A stretch of DNA of 64,000 nt from [Scytonema hofmanni] UTEX 2349 (GTDB lineage: Bacteria > Cyanobacteriota > Cyanobacteriia > Cyanobacteriales > Nostocaceae): contig NZ_KK073768.1 in assembly GCF_000582685.1 (NCBI RefSeq), positions 5,098,399 to 5,162,398 of the forward strand, written 5' to 3'. Made by a program: the position numbers and the translations under genes. How positions within the stretch are numbered: position 1 is the stretch's first letter; each line of letters opens with the position of its first letter. Below, in pieces: positions 1 to 7,890 of this stretch. Below the pieces are notes generated by a model. That model had not been told where the DNA came from and ran no database searches. It saw only the letters and a list, made by a program, of their open reading frames with translations.

Positions 1-67
1 AAGTAAGTTTTAATTGATACTCCTAACATAAGTGCCTTCTGCCCTCGAACTTCTGCCTTTCTTGTAA
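1..67 (-). mobile_element. End of an IS110-family element running off the left edge
   Basis: These 67 bases are an exact inverted copy of 8455-8521, the downstream flank of the IS110 transposase gene. The match starts at the window edge and stops abruptly at 67. The simplest reading is that a second copy of the same element lies just left of the window in the opposite orientation and that base 67 is its end. This is inference, because the rest of that copy is not visible. Confidence 0.6.
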
Positions 68-108
68 GTTAGTAGTTCATCTGGCAGCCAAATAGAGATT
101 TTAGCCAT
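10..108 (-). pseudogene. Ribbon-helix-helix antitoxin start, interrupted by the IS110 end
   Basis: On the minus strand an ATG at 108 opens a frame whose first residues read MAKISIWLPDELL. That resembles the N-terminal beta strand and first helix of small ribbon-helix-helix (CopG/ParD-like) antitoxins. After about 13 residues the frame enters the 67-bp repeat shared with the IS110 element and ends at a stop at 10-12. The gene therefore appears broken by the insertion, with the remainder expected on the far side of the element outside the window. The family call rests on a short segment. Confidence 0.4.
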
Positions 109-240
109 ATCTACCTTGAGTCATACCATTAGTAGCATAAACGAAATTGTAATTTTAAGCGAAGTAGGATGCGATCGCCTTCTCTTACCTCTCATCTTCC
201 AACCAATTCCTTGATACCTTAGTAGAAAAACGAACCTGTA

Positions 241-417
241 ATGCAGATTTATCAACTGCACGAGGGTGTTTATGTTGAATGTGATATTTCACCGACTTTT
301 GCAAATTTGCCTTTAATTACAGAAATTCCTCGATTTTTAGAAGAAAGTCTGAATATTGGAGAAATATCGATGATTCGCTCATTCCGTAGTTGGGTGAGAC
401 AGCAGTTAGTCAATTGA
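241..417 (+). pseudogene. C-terminal remnant of a Uma2-family endonuclease
   Basis: A 58-codon frame contains the segments LPLITEIPRFLEES and MIRSFRSWVRQQ, which match the extreme C terminus of cyanobacterial Uma2 (DUF820) nuclease-fold proteins. The catalytic PD-(D/E)XK core, normally about 130 residues upstream, is absent. The bases before the ATG at 241 show no continuing Uma2 frame. It is read as a truncated fossil, not an active small gene. An intact Uma2 gene is present at 19943-20734. Confidence 0.6.
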
Positions 418-475
418 CAAGCGATCGCTCTCTAGTACCATATTCTATAGTCCAACCATTTTGATCAGGTGTTCT

Positions 476-856
476 ATGTCCAGCGTGGAAGAAGACAAAA
501 TCCGGGAAGAGCGCATTAGAATGGAGATAGTTGTCGATGCCCATGACAAAGAAGAACGAGCGATGGGTTGGTATTACTATCTCGACGATACTTTAAACAT
601 TCCCTTTAATGCCAAGTGGAAGAAGAAGACACGCAAATCAGCCACTGTAGAAGAGAAAACAGTCGAAGTCCTGGGAATGGCGCCAGAAGATGAGTGCGAG
701 CGTGATATGTTAATTGAAGTGGTTTACGTCGGTGGTAAAGATGAAGATGTGTTTACTGCCAAGCTATCGGAAATAGAAGCGATTGATGCTGATAGCGAAA
801 CCAGTGAAGCGATCGCTGATTGGCACTATTGGCTAGCTAGAGGATACAAATTTTAA
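476..856 (+). CDS. ccbP: Calcium-binding protein CcbP
   Basis: This small, highly acidic protein of 126 residues is recognised as the cyanobacterial CcbP family. It has the typical opening SVEEDKIREERIRMEIVVDA, the GWYYYLDD segment, and clusters of Asp/Glu near the C terminus suited to Ca2+ binding. In Anabaena, CcbP buffers free calcium and is removed during heterocyst differentiation. That role is family knowledge, not visible here. The frame is open to a TTG at 461, but the ATG at 476 fits the family N terminus better. It stands alone, with an acetyltransferase convergent to it. Confidence 0.85.
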   Translation: MSSVEEDKIREERIRMEIVVDAHDKEERAMGWYYYLDDTLNIPFNAKWKKKTRKSATVEEKTVEVLGMAPEDECERDMLIEVVYVGGKDEDVFTAKLSEIEAIDADSETSEAIADWHYWLARGYKF

Positions 857-905
857 ATTGGGCAATGGGGAATTTGAGGAGGGGGAAAGGAATTAATTTT
901 TCATC

Positions 906-1493
906 TCAAGAATGCTCCCCCTGCTTCTTATTCTCAGATAAATGCCGAATAATACGACAGGGATTACCCGCTGCTACGACATTTTTGGGTATATCTTTTA
1001 CAACCACACTACCAGCACCAATGGTAGTGTTATCACCTATTGTTACTCCCGGACAAATAATTGCACCACCACCAATCCAGACATTATTGCCGATTTTAAT
1101 TGGGGCAGCAAGTTCTCTACCAGAAAGACGAATTTCCGGTTCTGTAGGGTGGTAAGCCGCGTAAATTTGCACGTTAGGAGCGCATAAAACATTATCGCCA
1201 ATGTGGACTGTATTACAGTCTAAAATTACACAGCCATAGTTCATATATAAGTTGTTGCCTATGTAAATATTACTGCCATAATCGCAGTGAAAAGGCGGCA
1301 CAATTTGAATTTTCTCTCCCATTTTACCAAACAATTCTTGCAAAATTTGGCTTCGCTGTTCTGGCTGTTCTTCTGTGGTTGAGTTGTACATTCTTAACAG
1401 ACGACATGCACGTTTGTTATCGCTAACTAATTCGGGATCGGTGGCAAAATATAACTCACCTGCGAGCATTTTCTGTTTTTCGGTTTTTTCCAT
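906..1493 (-). CDS. Maltose/galactoside O-acetyltransferase family (LacA/Maa/NodL-like)
   Basis: A 195-residue left-handed beta-helix acetyltransferase. An N-terminal Mac domain (about residues 5-60, KQKMLAGELYFATDPEL) is followed by hexapeptide repeats including IGNNLYMNYGCVILD, the catalytic-loop histidine in YAAYHPTEPEIR, and IGNNVWIGGGAIICPGV. The family transfers acetyl from acetyl-CoA to hydroxyls of sugars or oligosaccharides in the cytoplasm, and the acceptor cannot be told from sequence. The ATG at 1493 is preferred over the in-frame TTG at 1499. The length is normal for the family. No operon partner is evident. Confidence 0.85.
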   Translation of the reverse strand: MEKTEKQKMLAGELYFATDPELVSDNKRACRLLRMYNSTTEEQPEQRSQILQELFGKMGEKIQIVPPFHCDYGSNIYIGNNLYMNYGCVILDCNTVHIGDNVLCAPNVQIYAAYHPTEPEIRLSGRELAAPIKIGNNVWIGGGAIICPGVTIGDNTTIGAGSVVVKDIPKNVVAAGNPCRIIRHLSENKKQGEHS

Positions 1494-1630
1494 CACCAAA
1501 ATTTAAAAAAAGAAATCTTTCACTCTAGTATTTTAAGCAATTCCCTAAACAGTAACTTTGCAGCTTTGGCACAAAGCAGCGCGATCGCACCAAATGAAGA
1601 TACAGCAGATTGCGTTGTCATGAAATACAT

Positions 1631-1660
1631 GTAGAGACGTAGCAATGCTACGTCTGTGAG
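1631..1660. repeat. Dispersed palindrome, GTAGAGACG family (copy 1)
   Basis: The stem AGACGTAGC / GCTACGTCT lies at 1635-1655 and is preceded by GTAG. It belongs to a family seen seven times in the window (also 14701, 16390, 50015, 51313, 56198, 63351). All copies keep an outer GTAGAGACG-like arm and vary the core. Confidence 0.8.
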
Positions 1661-1686
1661 CGGGTTTTGGGTTTTACGTATGTACC

Positions 1687-3096
1687 TCATATACCCGAAA
1701 TTTGCTGTAAATTCATCGGCAAACGAACCTGAAATTTGGTTTTACCTGGTTGAGAAAATAGGCGGATATCACCTCCATGTTGCCCCACAACGACGCGATA
1801 AGCGGTGTGTAAACCTAAGCCGGTTCCTTTTCCTACACCTTTGGTGGTGAAAAATGGCTCGAAAATGTGCGATTGAATTTCTGGGGGAATTCCTGGACCA
1901 TTGTCAGCAATTTCTACTAGCAAAAAGTCGTTTTCGCAAGCGGTGCGAATTTGTATTTGACCTTGCCCGTTCATCGCATCAATGGCATTATCAATTAAGT
2001 TAGTCCAAACTTGATTTAATTCGCTGCCATAAGCGCTAATACGTGGCGTATCACAGTCATATTCACGCTTGATCACCACACCTTCTTTTAGCTTGTGATT
2101 CAAGATTGTTAAGGTACTTTCCAACCCTTCATGAATATCTATTTCTTGTAAGGGTGCTTGATCCATGTACGAGTAATCTTTGACTGCCTGTACTAAAGTA
2201 GAAATACGCTCAGTGCTATGCTCGATTTCTTCTAACAAATCTAGTTCTTGCAAAGTTACTTCTATCCAAGTGAGGACATCACCCAGCAATAAATCACCTA
2301 CTTTTTGCTGAACATTCAAAAGCCAGTTGATGTCAACTCCGGCTGTAACCAAGGTGGGAGCGAGTTTCCAAGCATTGTTGATGTTGTACGCTTCTAGCCA
2401 TTGTGTGATTTCATCTTCGCGATCGCTTTGAGTCAGGGGGTCGAGTTTCGCTGCTGTTTTTGCCCGTTCTATTGCATCTTCTTGTAACTCCGCAAGAAAG
2501 GCTTTTTGGGCACTGTTCATCTGCTGTTGATTCAGTTTAATTGTTAGCGGTTGCAATACCTGCACAGTTTGGCGCAATTGTCCAGCGGCTCTGCGACCGG
2601 CTGACGCAGGATTGTTCAACTCGTGTGCTAATCCGGCGGCTAAAGTGCCTAATGATACTAGTTTTTCTCGATGTTGTGATATGGACTGTACTGTTTGCAG
2701 TCGTGTTGCCATCGTTTGCAAAATATTTGTCATCACGCAAGTGCAACTAGAAAGCATTTCCCAAAAAACCTTATTTGGCAATTCTAAAATATGGCTGCGA
2801 GTTACTGCGCGTCCAGTTACCCAGAAGTTTTTTTCACCCATTAAAACAGGTATTTCACCAAACAAGGTTTTTGGTTTGAATGTTACTAATAAAACTTCTT
2901 GATTTCCATGTTTTTGTGTAAATCTAATTTCACCTTCTAACAATACAAAAACATGGTCTGCTGCATCTCCTTCTTGACGATGAATTTCACCAGGTTGCAA
3001 CCATATTTCTGTACTTTCTTCAAGTAGCCATTGCAAACGTTGTTCTGGTAACTTTGTGAAAAGTGGTACTTGGCGTAAAGTGTTGATATCAAGCAT
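1687..3096 (-). CDS. Sensor histidine kinase with N-terminal cyclic-nucleotide-binding domain (paralog A)
   Basis: This is a 469-residue soluble protein with no membrane segment. A CNB/Crp-like sensor domain occupies about residues 10-125 (LQPGEIHRQEGDAADHVFVLLEGEI). It is followed by a dimerisation/phosphoacceptor helix with H158 in LAAGLAHELNNPASAGRRAAGQLR, a helical region, and a HATPase_c domain carrying the N box (NQVWTNLIDNAIDAM), G1 (DNGPGIP) and G2 (GKGTGLGL). It should autophosphorylate in response to a ligand or state sensed by the CNB domain. No cognate response regulator is adjacent. It shares domain order and long identical motifs with 3782-5173, so the two are duplicates. Confidence 0.85.
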   Translation of the reverse strand: MLDINTLRQVPLFTKLPEQRLQWLLEESTEIWLQPGEIHRQEGDAADHVFVLLEGEIRFTQKHGNQEVLLVTFKPKTLFGEIPVLMGEKNFWVTGRAVTRSHILELPNKVFWEMLSSCTCVMTNILQTMATRLQTVQSISQHREKLVSLGTLAAGLAHELNNPASAGRRAAGQLRQTVQVLQPLTIKLNQQQMNSAQKAFLAELQEDAIERAKTAAKLDPLTQSDREDEITQWLEAYNINNAWKLAPTLVTAGVDINWLLNVQQKVGDLLLGDVLTWIEVTLQELDLLEEIEHSTERISTLVQAVKDYSYMDQAPLQEIDIHEGLESTLTILNHKLKEGVVIKREYDCDTPRISAYGSELNQVWTNLIDNAIDAMNGQGQIQIRTACENDFLLVEIADNGPGIPPEIQSHIFEPFFTTKGVGKGTGLGLHTAYRVVVGQHGGDIRLFSQPGKTKFQVRLPMNLQQISGI

Positions 3097-3160
3097 AAAC
3101 TGATTTGAGATTTGGGACAGTTATTAAATACAATTGGGGAAAAATTGAGGATAATTAATA

Positions 3161-3697
3161 TTAAGAAGGAACTAATTTAAAAAGTTCCAGTTCGATACCA
3201 CCATAATATTTATTTGTGCGACCTATAGGCACCATACCCAACCTTTGGGTAACACTAATTGAGGCATGATTTTGCGGTTCTGTCACAGCATATATTACAG
3301 GCAGTTTGAGGATATTAAATCCATAATTAATAGCTGCCTGTCCAGCTTCAGTCGCATAACCTTTGCCCCAAGAAGACTTCCGTAAATGCCAACCAACCTC
3401 ATAATCTTCGGTTAAGTTACCTTCAGTATCGGGTAATTGCTTCAGCATGACAGATCCTACAATTTGTCCAGTCTCTTTTTCAACTACTGCCCAGAAACCA
3501 GTGCCCTTGTTGAGTTTAGTGTAGCGCTCAATAATTGTTTGTAACCTCGCCCGTTGCGATTCTACACTTACCTCGATCATGCTGCCAATAAAGCGCGTTA
3601 CATCTGGATCGCTATACATTTCAAAGGCTGATTCGGCATCTTTTTCGGGTATCCAATTGCGGATAATCAAGCGATTAGTTTGAAAAAGGGTAGTCAT
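3161..3697 (-). CDS. GNAT-family N-acetyltransferase (RimJ/RimL type)
   Basis: 178 residues with the Acetyltransf_3 layout: the N-terminal strand LFQTNRLIIRNW, the core segment GFWAVVEKETGQIVGSVML, and the acetyl-CoA-binding motif region WHLRKSSWGKGYATEA with the usual GKGYATEA loop. The C-terminal segment AVTEPQNHASISVTQRLGM is typical of RimJ/RimL enzymes that acetylate protein N termini or small molecules. The substrate is unknown. The gene lies between two paralogous kinase genes on the same strand, with gaps of about 65-85 bp, so co-transcription is possible. Confidence 0.85.
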   Translation of the reverse strand: MTTLFQTNRLIIRNWIPEKDAESAFEMYSDPDVTRFIGSMIEVSVESQRARLQTIIERYTKLNKGTGFWAVVEKETGQIVGSVMLKQLPDTEGNLTEDYEVGWHLRKSSWGKGYATEAGQAAINYGFNILKLPVIYAVTEPQNHASISVTQRLGMVPIGRTNKYYGGIELELFKLVPS

Positions 3698-3781
3698 AGC
3701 GAGTTCTAAATACAGCTTTGTGTGCTATTGAGTATAGTGAATTTAATTTTTAAATTAACCAAATATTCAACTCCTAATTTC

Positions 3782-5173
3782 TTACTCTTTCTGACATGAG
3801 TCACGAGCTAAATTAATGGGCAAACTTACTCGAAAACGAGTGTCACCTGGTTTGGATTCAAAGTGAATATCACCTTTGTGTCTTTTCACAATAATTCTAT
3901 AAGCAATTTCTAAACCTAAACCTGTACCTTGTCCTACACCTTTTGTCGTAAAAAAAGGTTCAAAAATCCGAGTTTGAATTGCTGGCGGTATTCCCATTCC
4001 AGTATCGGCAATTTCGACTACAAGACAGCTATTTTTTCTGTATGTACGTATCGTTAAATCGCCTTTTCCATCCATCGCATCAATGGCATTGTCAATTAGA
4101 TTTGTCCACACTTGATTGAGCTCGCTAGCATAACCACAAATCCGTGGCAGAGTCTTATCATATTCACGATTAACAATAACTCCTTTTTTCAAGCGATGAT
4201 TGAGAATAAGCAAAGTATTTTCAATTCCATCATGCAAATCTATCTCTTGCAATGAGGCTTGATCCATGTAAGAATAGCCTTTAATTGCTTTCACTAATTC
4301 AGAGATTCGGCTGGTACTTTGTTCAATATCGTTAATCAGTCCACCTGCTGCGAGTGCGGCTTCCAACCAAATCAAAACGTTACTAAGACAGTCTTCGGGT
4401 ATTTTTTCGGCGAGAGTATCTAACTTTTGGGCATCAATGCCGGCGGAAACTAATGTAGAGGCAAGTTTCCAAGCATTACTAATGTCATGATCTTCTAGCC
4501 AGTCTGTGACTTCATCTTCTTTATCGCTTTGGGTAAGGGTGTCAAATTTGGTTGTGTGTTGTGTCCCTTGCAATTGAAAATTGATAATAAAATTTAGTTG
4601 TTCTTTATTGAGTAAATTTAAATGCAAAGCGAGATTTTGCAAGTTTTGAAAATTATCACGCAATTGCCCTGCTGCGCGTCTTCCGGCTGCGGCAGGATTA
4701 TTTAATTCGTGTGCCAGTCCGGCTGACATTTTACCTAATGCTGCTAGCTTTTCTTGTTGCCTAAGTTGTGCTTCTACATCTTTGGTTCGCCCCGCCATTG
4801 CGGTTAAAATGACATCAGCTAAAGGCGAACATTCCGTCATCATATGTCTAAAAGTATCAATATCAACTTGTAGGACACGACTGGATGATAACGCTTTAGC
4901 ATTAGCAATTGATGCGGAACCAGTCAACATCGATAATTCACCCATAAATTCACCTCGACGATGTACAGCTAACAGTCTTGTCTCATCACCAACGTGTTTA
5001 GTAATCTCTATTTCGCCTTCTAAAACTACATGAAATTTATAGTTTGATTCACCTTCATTAAATAAAATATCGCCTTGATTAAGTTGGATTTCTTTCCCAA
5101 ATTGCTGCATCTCCTGTAATGCTTCATCGGGCAACTTTGGAAATAGTGTATTTAGGTTAGGATCGTGCAGCAT
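3782..5173 (-). CDS. Sensor histidine kinase with N-terminal cyclic-nucleotide-binding domain (paralog B)
   Basis: 463 residues with the same architecture as the gene at 1687-3096. A CNB domain spans about residues 10-125 (LNQGDILFNEGESNYKFHVVLEG, GEFMGELSMLTG), phosphoacceptor H155 lies in SAGLAHELNNPAAAGRRAAG, and the HATPase_c domain has NQVWTNLIDNAIDAMDG, DTGMGIPP and GQGTGLGLEIAYR. The CNB domain is better preserved here, with the GEFMGELSML phosphate-binding-cassette-like stretch. It is probably cytoplasmic. It is a duplicate of paralog A, separated from it by the GNAT gene, and no receiver partner lies beside it. Confidence 0.85.
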   Translation of the reverse strand: MLHDPNLNTLFPKLPDEALQEMQQFGKEIQLNQGDILFNEGESNYKFHVVLEGEIEITKHVGDETRLLAVHRRGEFMGELSMLTGSASIANAKALSSSRVLQVDIDTFRHMMTECSPLADVILTAMAGRTKDVEAQLRQQEKLAALGKMSAGLAHELNNPAAAGRRAAGQLRDNFQNLQNLALHLNLLNKEQLNFIINFQLQGTQHTTKFDTLTQSDKEDEVTDWLEDHDISNAWKLASTLVSAGIDAQKLDTLAEKIPEDCLSNVLIWLEAALAAGGLINDIEQSTSRISELVKAIKGYSYMDQASLQEIDLHDGIENTLLILNHRLKKGVIVNREYDKTLPRICGYASELNQVWTNLIDNAIDAMDGKGDLTIRTYRKNSCLVVEIADTGMGIPPAIQTRIFEPFFTTKGVGQGTGLGLEIAYRIIVKRHKGDIHFESKPGDTRFRVSLPINLARDSCQKE

Positions 5174-5246
5174 GGCAACTTTATACTCTCAAAATTAATT
5201 GATAAACTGTGTCAGGCGATCGCATAAAATTTCTTTTTTTTACTAC

Positions 5247-5632
5247 TTACCATAACCGCTGAATCGGATAAGCATCAAAAGCCGAATCAGCACTTAAAAT
5301 CGGTATTTGCTCAACCATTCCTTGTGCGATTAAAAGTCTGTCAAATGGATCGCGATGATGAAGAGGTAGCTTTGCAATCACATCGATATGGTCTAAATTA
5401 ATATTTAGCAAATCAATGCTGTTCATATTAATTTGCTCCTCTATAAATTCCCTAAAAGGTTTACCAAAATTTAGTTTGCCAGTACTTTGTTTAATTGCCA
5501 TTTCCCAAACACTAGCCGTACTGAGTAGCTTCTCGTTGTTTTCATTTTCAATTAGCCCCCGTACCATAACGCTGAGTCGAGGCTATCAATGACAAACCAA
5601 ATGAATGTATGAGGATCCAGCAGCAACCTCAT
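5247..5632 (-). pseudogene. PIN-domain toxin (VapC-like), frameshifted
   Basis: The longest open frame (5247-5567) gives only the C-terminal two thirds of a PIN nuclease (KLLSTASVWEMAIKQSTGKL, HRDPFDRLLIAQ, LSADSAFDAY). Reading from the ATG at 5632 gives the missing start, MRLLLDPHTFIWFVIDSLDSAL, which reaches a stop just after a run of five G. Joining the two needs a single-base frame change near 5555-5572. The D of DPHTF and the acidic residues of the C-terminal part are the expected metal ligands. The ATG overlaps the antitoxin stop (TAATG), the usual coupled arrangement. It is either a real frameshift mutation or a homopolymer sequencing error. Confidence 0.75.
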
Positions 5633-5859
5633 TACATATAATCCTTAAAGTCTTCTAAAGGCTCGTCAAAATCATCTGATATTGTGACTAAACCTTTAGC
5701 ACTACCAGCTTTGGCGGGACGACGTTTCACTGGCGATATAGGAGTTAGTTTCACAACTGGCTGCTCGTCTTTTGTAATCACGATTTCTTCACCATTAATT
5801 GCGGCTTCAATTAATTCGGGCAAATGTTGAGATGCTTCGGCGAGAGTTATTTGTTGCAT
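5632..5859 (-). CDS. Phd/YefM-type antitoxin
   Basis: A 75-residue protein with the Phd/YefM DNA-binding opening MQQITLAEASQHLPELIEAAINGEEIVITKDEQPVVKL and an acidic, flexible C terminus (ISDDFDEPLEDFKDY) that would wrap the toxin. It should repress its own promoter and neutralise the PIN nuclease encoded immediately downstream. Its stop codon shares one base with the toxin ATG, implying translational coupling. Since the toxin frame is disrupted, the antitoxin may now be an orphan. Confidence 0.85.
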   Translation of the reverse strand: MQQITLAEASQHLPELIEAAINGEEIVITKDEQPVVKLTPISPVKRRPAKAGSAKGLVTISDDFDEPLEDFKDYM

Positions 5860-5916
5860 GGCTTTTTTCTCTCTATTTTTATTTCATTGTGGCGTAAAAG
5901 TTAATTTTTTGTAGAA

Positions 5917-5995
5917 ACCTAACCCCCTTCCAAGCATCGCCAAGGGGGAGAATTACTCCCCTCCCCTAGTAGGGGAGGGGCTGGGGGAGAGGTCT
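5917..5995. repeat. GC-rich inverted-repeat element between genes
   Basis: The outer arms AACCTAACCCCCTT and GGGGGAGAGGTCTT are partly complementary and enclose a strong hairpin with CTCCCCTCCCC against GGGGAGGGG at 5957-5980. It resembles the inner part of the larger element at 13747-13896. It could also act as a transcription terminator for the oxidoreductase or antitoxin region, but there is no clean T-run. Confidence 0.6.
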
Positions 5996-6000
5996 TTTCA

Positions 6001-7665
6001 TCACACTACATTGCTGAGATATTGATGTACAAATTGAACGCAAATTGATCCTTCACCGACGCTGGAAGCAACTCGCTTGATTGAACCTTGACGCACATCA
6101 CCGACTGCAAAAACACCGGGGATGTTGGTTTCTAATAAGTAAGGATCACGTTCAAGTGTCCATCCTTTGGGGCGGCGTCCATTCAGTTGTAAATCGGGAC
6201 CTGTTAAAATAAAGCCGCGATCGCCTTTTTCCACCACACCATCTAACCAATCGGTACGCGGTTGTGCGCCAATAAAGATAAATAATGATGTCGCCGGCAC
6301 TGTTTGCGTTTCCCCAGTCAGCGCATTTACAATTGTCAGCGCTTCTAAAGAAGTTTCACCTTTTGCCTCAATTACACTAGAATGCGTCTGTACTGTGATG
6401 TTCGGTGTTTCGGCGATTTGGTCAATCAGGTATTGAGACATGCTCTTGGTCAACGAGTCGCCACGTACCAACATCGTTACATGGTCGGCGTATTTAGAAA
6501 AGTACATCGCTGCTTGTCCGGCAGAGTTGGCGCCACCAATAATATACACTTCTTCGCCTTGGCAACTCATCGCTTCTGTTTGGGCTGCACCGTAGTATAC
6601 GCCTGCCCCAGTTAGTTTTTCGAGTCCGGGGACGTTTAGCCGCCGCCAAGCCACACCTAGCGCCAAAATGAGGGCGTGGCAACTGATTTCGCTGCCGTTT
6701 GCCAACTGCACAAAACGATACCTGTCTTCTACGCGAATTCCCGTAACTTCTTGTGGGGTGAGAATCTCCACCCCGAAGCGCCTTGCTTGAGCCACGGCAC
6801 GCCGCGCTAAATCGCCGCCGCTCAAACCCACGGGGAAGCCTAGGTAATTTTCTATACGGGAACTGGTGCCGGCTTGTCCGCCTGGAGCCTCGCGTTCAAT
6901 CATGACGGTGCGTAGTCCTTCGGATGCGCCATACACGGCAGCCGCTAAACCACCGGGACCACCACCAATGATAATTAGGTCATAAAAGGGTTTTTCTGCT
7001 TGGTTTTTCAAGCCAATTTTCTCGGCAATTTGCACGTTGCTTGGCTGCATTAAGCTGGAACCGTCGGAAAATAGGACAAAAGGTAGGTGTAAATTATTAC
7101 ATTTGGCGCATTCAACTAGCTGCTGTGCTTCTGGTGATAATTCGATGTCCATCCACTGATAGGGGATTTGATTTCGGGCAAGAAAGTCTTTGGCTTGATG
7201 GGAATGGGGAGACCAGCGGTTGCCGATGACGCGAATCCCTTCAAATGGGGGATGGAATGTGGCTTGCCAATCATCAAGCAAATCGTTCAGTACGGGATAC
7301 AAGTGTTCTTGTGGGGGGTCCCACGGCTTCATCAAGTAATAATCGATTCTCGTGGTGTTGATGGCACGGATAGCGGCATCGGTGTCTGCATAAGCGGTAA
7401 GTAGTGCGCGTTTTGCGTCTGGGAACATGGACAGCGCTTGTTCTAAAAACTCGACACCAGACATGTGCGGCATCCGCTGATCGGCAAGAAATAACGCCAC
7501 TGGCTGGTTACGGAGTTTTAGTTGTTCCAATGCTTCTAAGGCACTGGCACCTGATTCGGCACGCAAGATGCGGTAGCGATCGCCATATTTGTAGCGCAAA
7601 TCCCGTGCCACAGCTTGCAAAACTTCTGGATCGTCATCAACCGTCAGAATCACGGGTTTAGCCAT
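6001..7665 (-). CDS. Response-regulator receiver fused to a thioredoxin-reductase-like flavoprotein
   Basis: 554 residues in three parts. Residues 1-130 are a receiver domain with acidic pocket DDD, likely phosphoacceptor D62 in FLADQRMP, and conserved K in YYLMKPWDPP. About 140-215 is a thioredoxin/glutaredoxin-like segment (VIGNRWSPHSHQAKDFL) without a CxxC. About 225-554 is a FAD/NAD(P)H oxidoreductase with LIIIGGGPGGLAAAVYGASEG, GGQAGTSSRIENYLGFP and the C-terminal FAVGDVRQG. At the place of the thioredoxin reductase CATC centre the sequence reads YGAAQTEAMS, so the classical disulfide exchange centre is missing. It may be a flavin-dependent signalling or reductase enzyme. The substrate is not deducible. 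Confidence 0.85.
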   Translation of the reverse strand: MAKPVILTVDDDPEVLQAVARDLRYKYGDRYRILRAESGASALEALEQLKLRNQPVALFLADQRMPHMSGVEFLEQALSMFPDAKRALLTAYADTDAAIRAINTTRIDYYLMKPWDPPQEHLYPVLNDLLDDWQATFHPPFEGIRVIGNRWSPHSHQAKDFLARNQIPYQWMDIELSPEAQQLVECAKCNNLHLPFVLFSDGSSLMQPSNVQIAEKIGLKNQAEKPFYDLIIIGGGPGGLAAAVYGASEGLRTVMIEREAPGGQAGTSSRIENYLGFPVGLSGGDLARRAVAQARRFGVEILTPQEVTGIRVEDRYRFVQLANGSEISCHALILALGVAWRRLNVPGLEKLTGAGVYYGAAQTEAMSCQGEEVYIIGGANSAGQAAMYFSKYADHVTMLVRGDSLTKSMSQYLIDQIAETPNITVQTHSSVIEAKGETSLEALTIVNALTGETQTVPATSLFIFIGAQPRTDWLDGVVEKGDRGFILTGPDLQLNGRRPKGWTLERDPYLLETNIPGVFAVGDVRQGSIKRVASSVGEGSICVQFVHQYLSNVV

Positions 7666-7679
7666 AGCGTCTCAAGAAT

Positions 7680-7890
7680 GGGGATAGTGGATAGTGGATG
7701 GTGGATAGTTGATGGTGGATAGTTGATAGTTGATAGTGGATAGCGGATAGTTGATAGTGGATAGTTGATAGTTTATAACTGTTGACCGTTAATCATCAAC
7801 TATCAACCAACAACCAACAACCAACAACTAACAACTAACAACCAACAACTAACAATTAACAACCAACAACTAACAATTAACAATTAAACT
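7680..7890. repeat. Opposed heptamer arrays (STRR type)
   Basis: The left half is a run of 7-bp units of the GGATAGT/TGATAGT type. The right half is a run of ACCAACA/ACTAACA-type units, roughly the reverse complement. The two halves meet near 7785-7800 and could fold into a long imperfect hairpin. The last right-hand units supply the final codons (LLV-stop) of the glyoxalase-fold gene. Similar shorter arrays lie at about 13926-13968 and 36385-36505. Confidence 0.85.
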
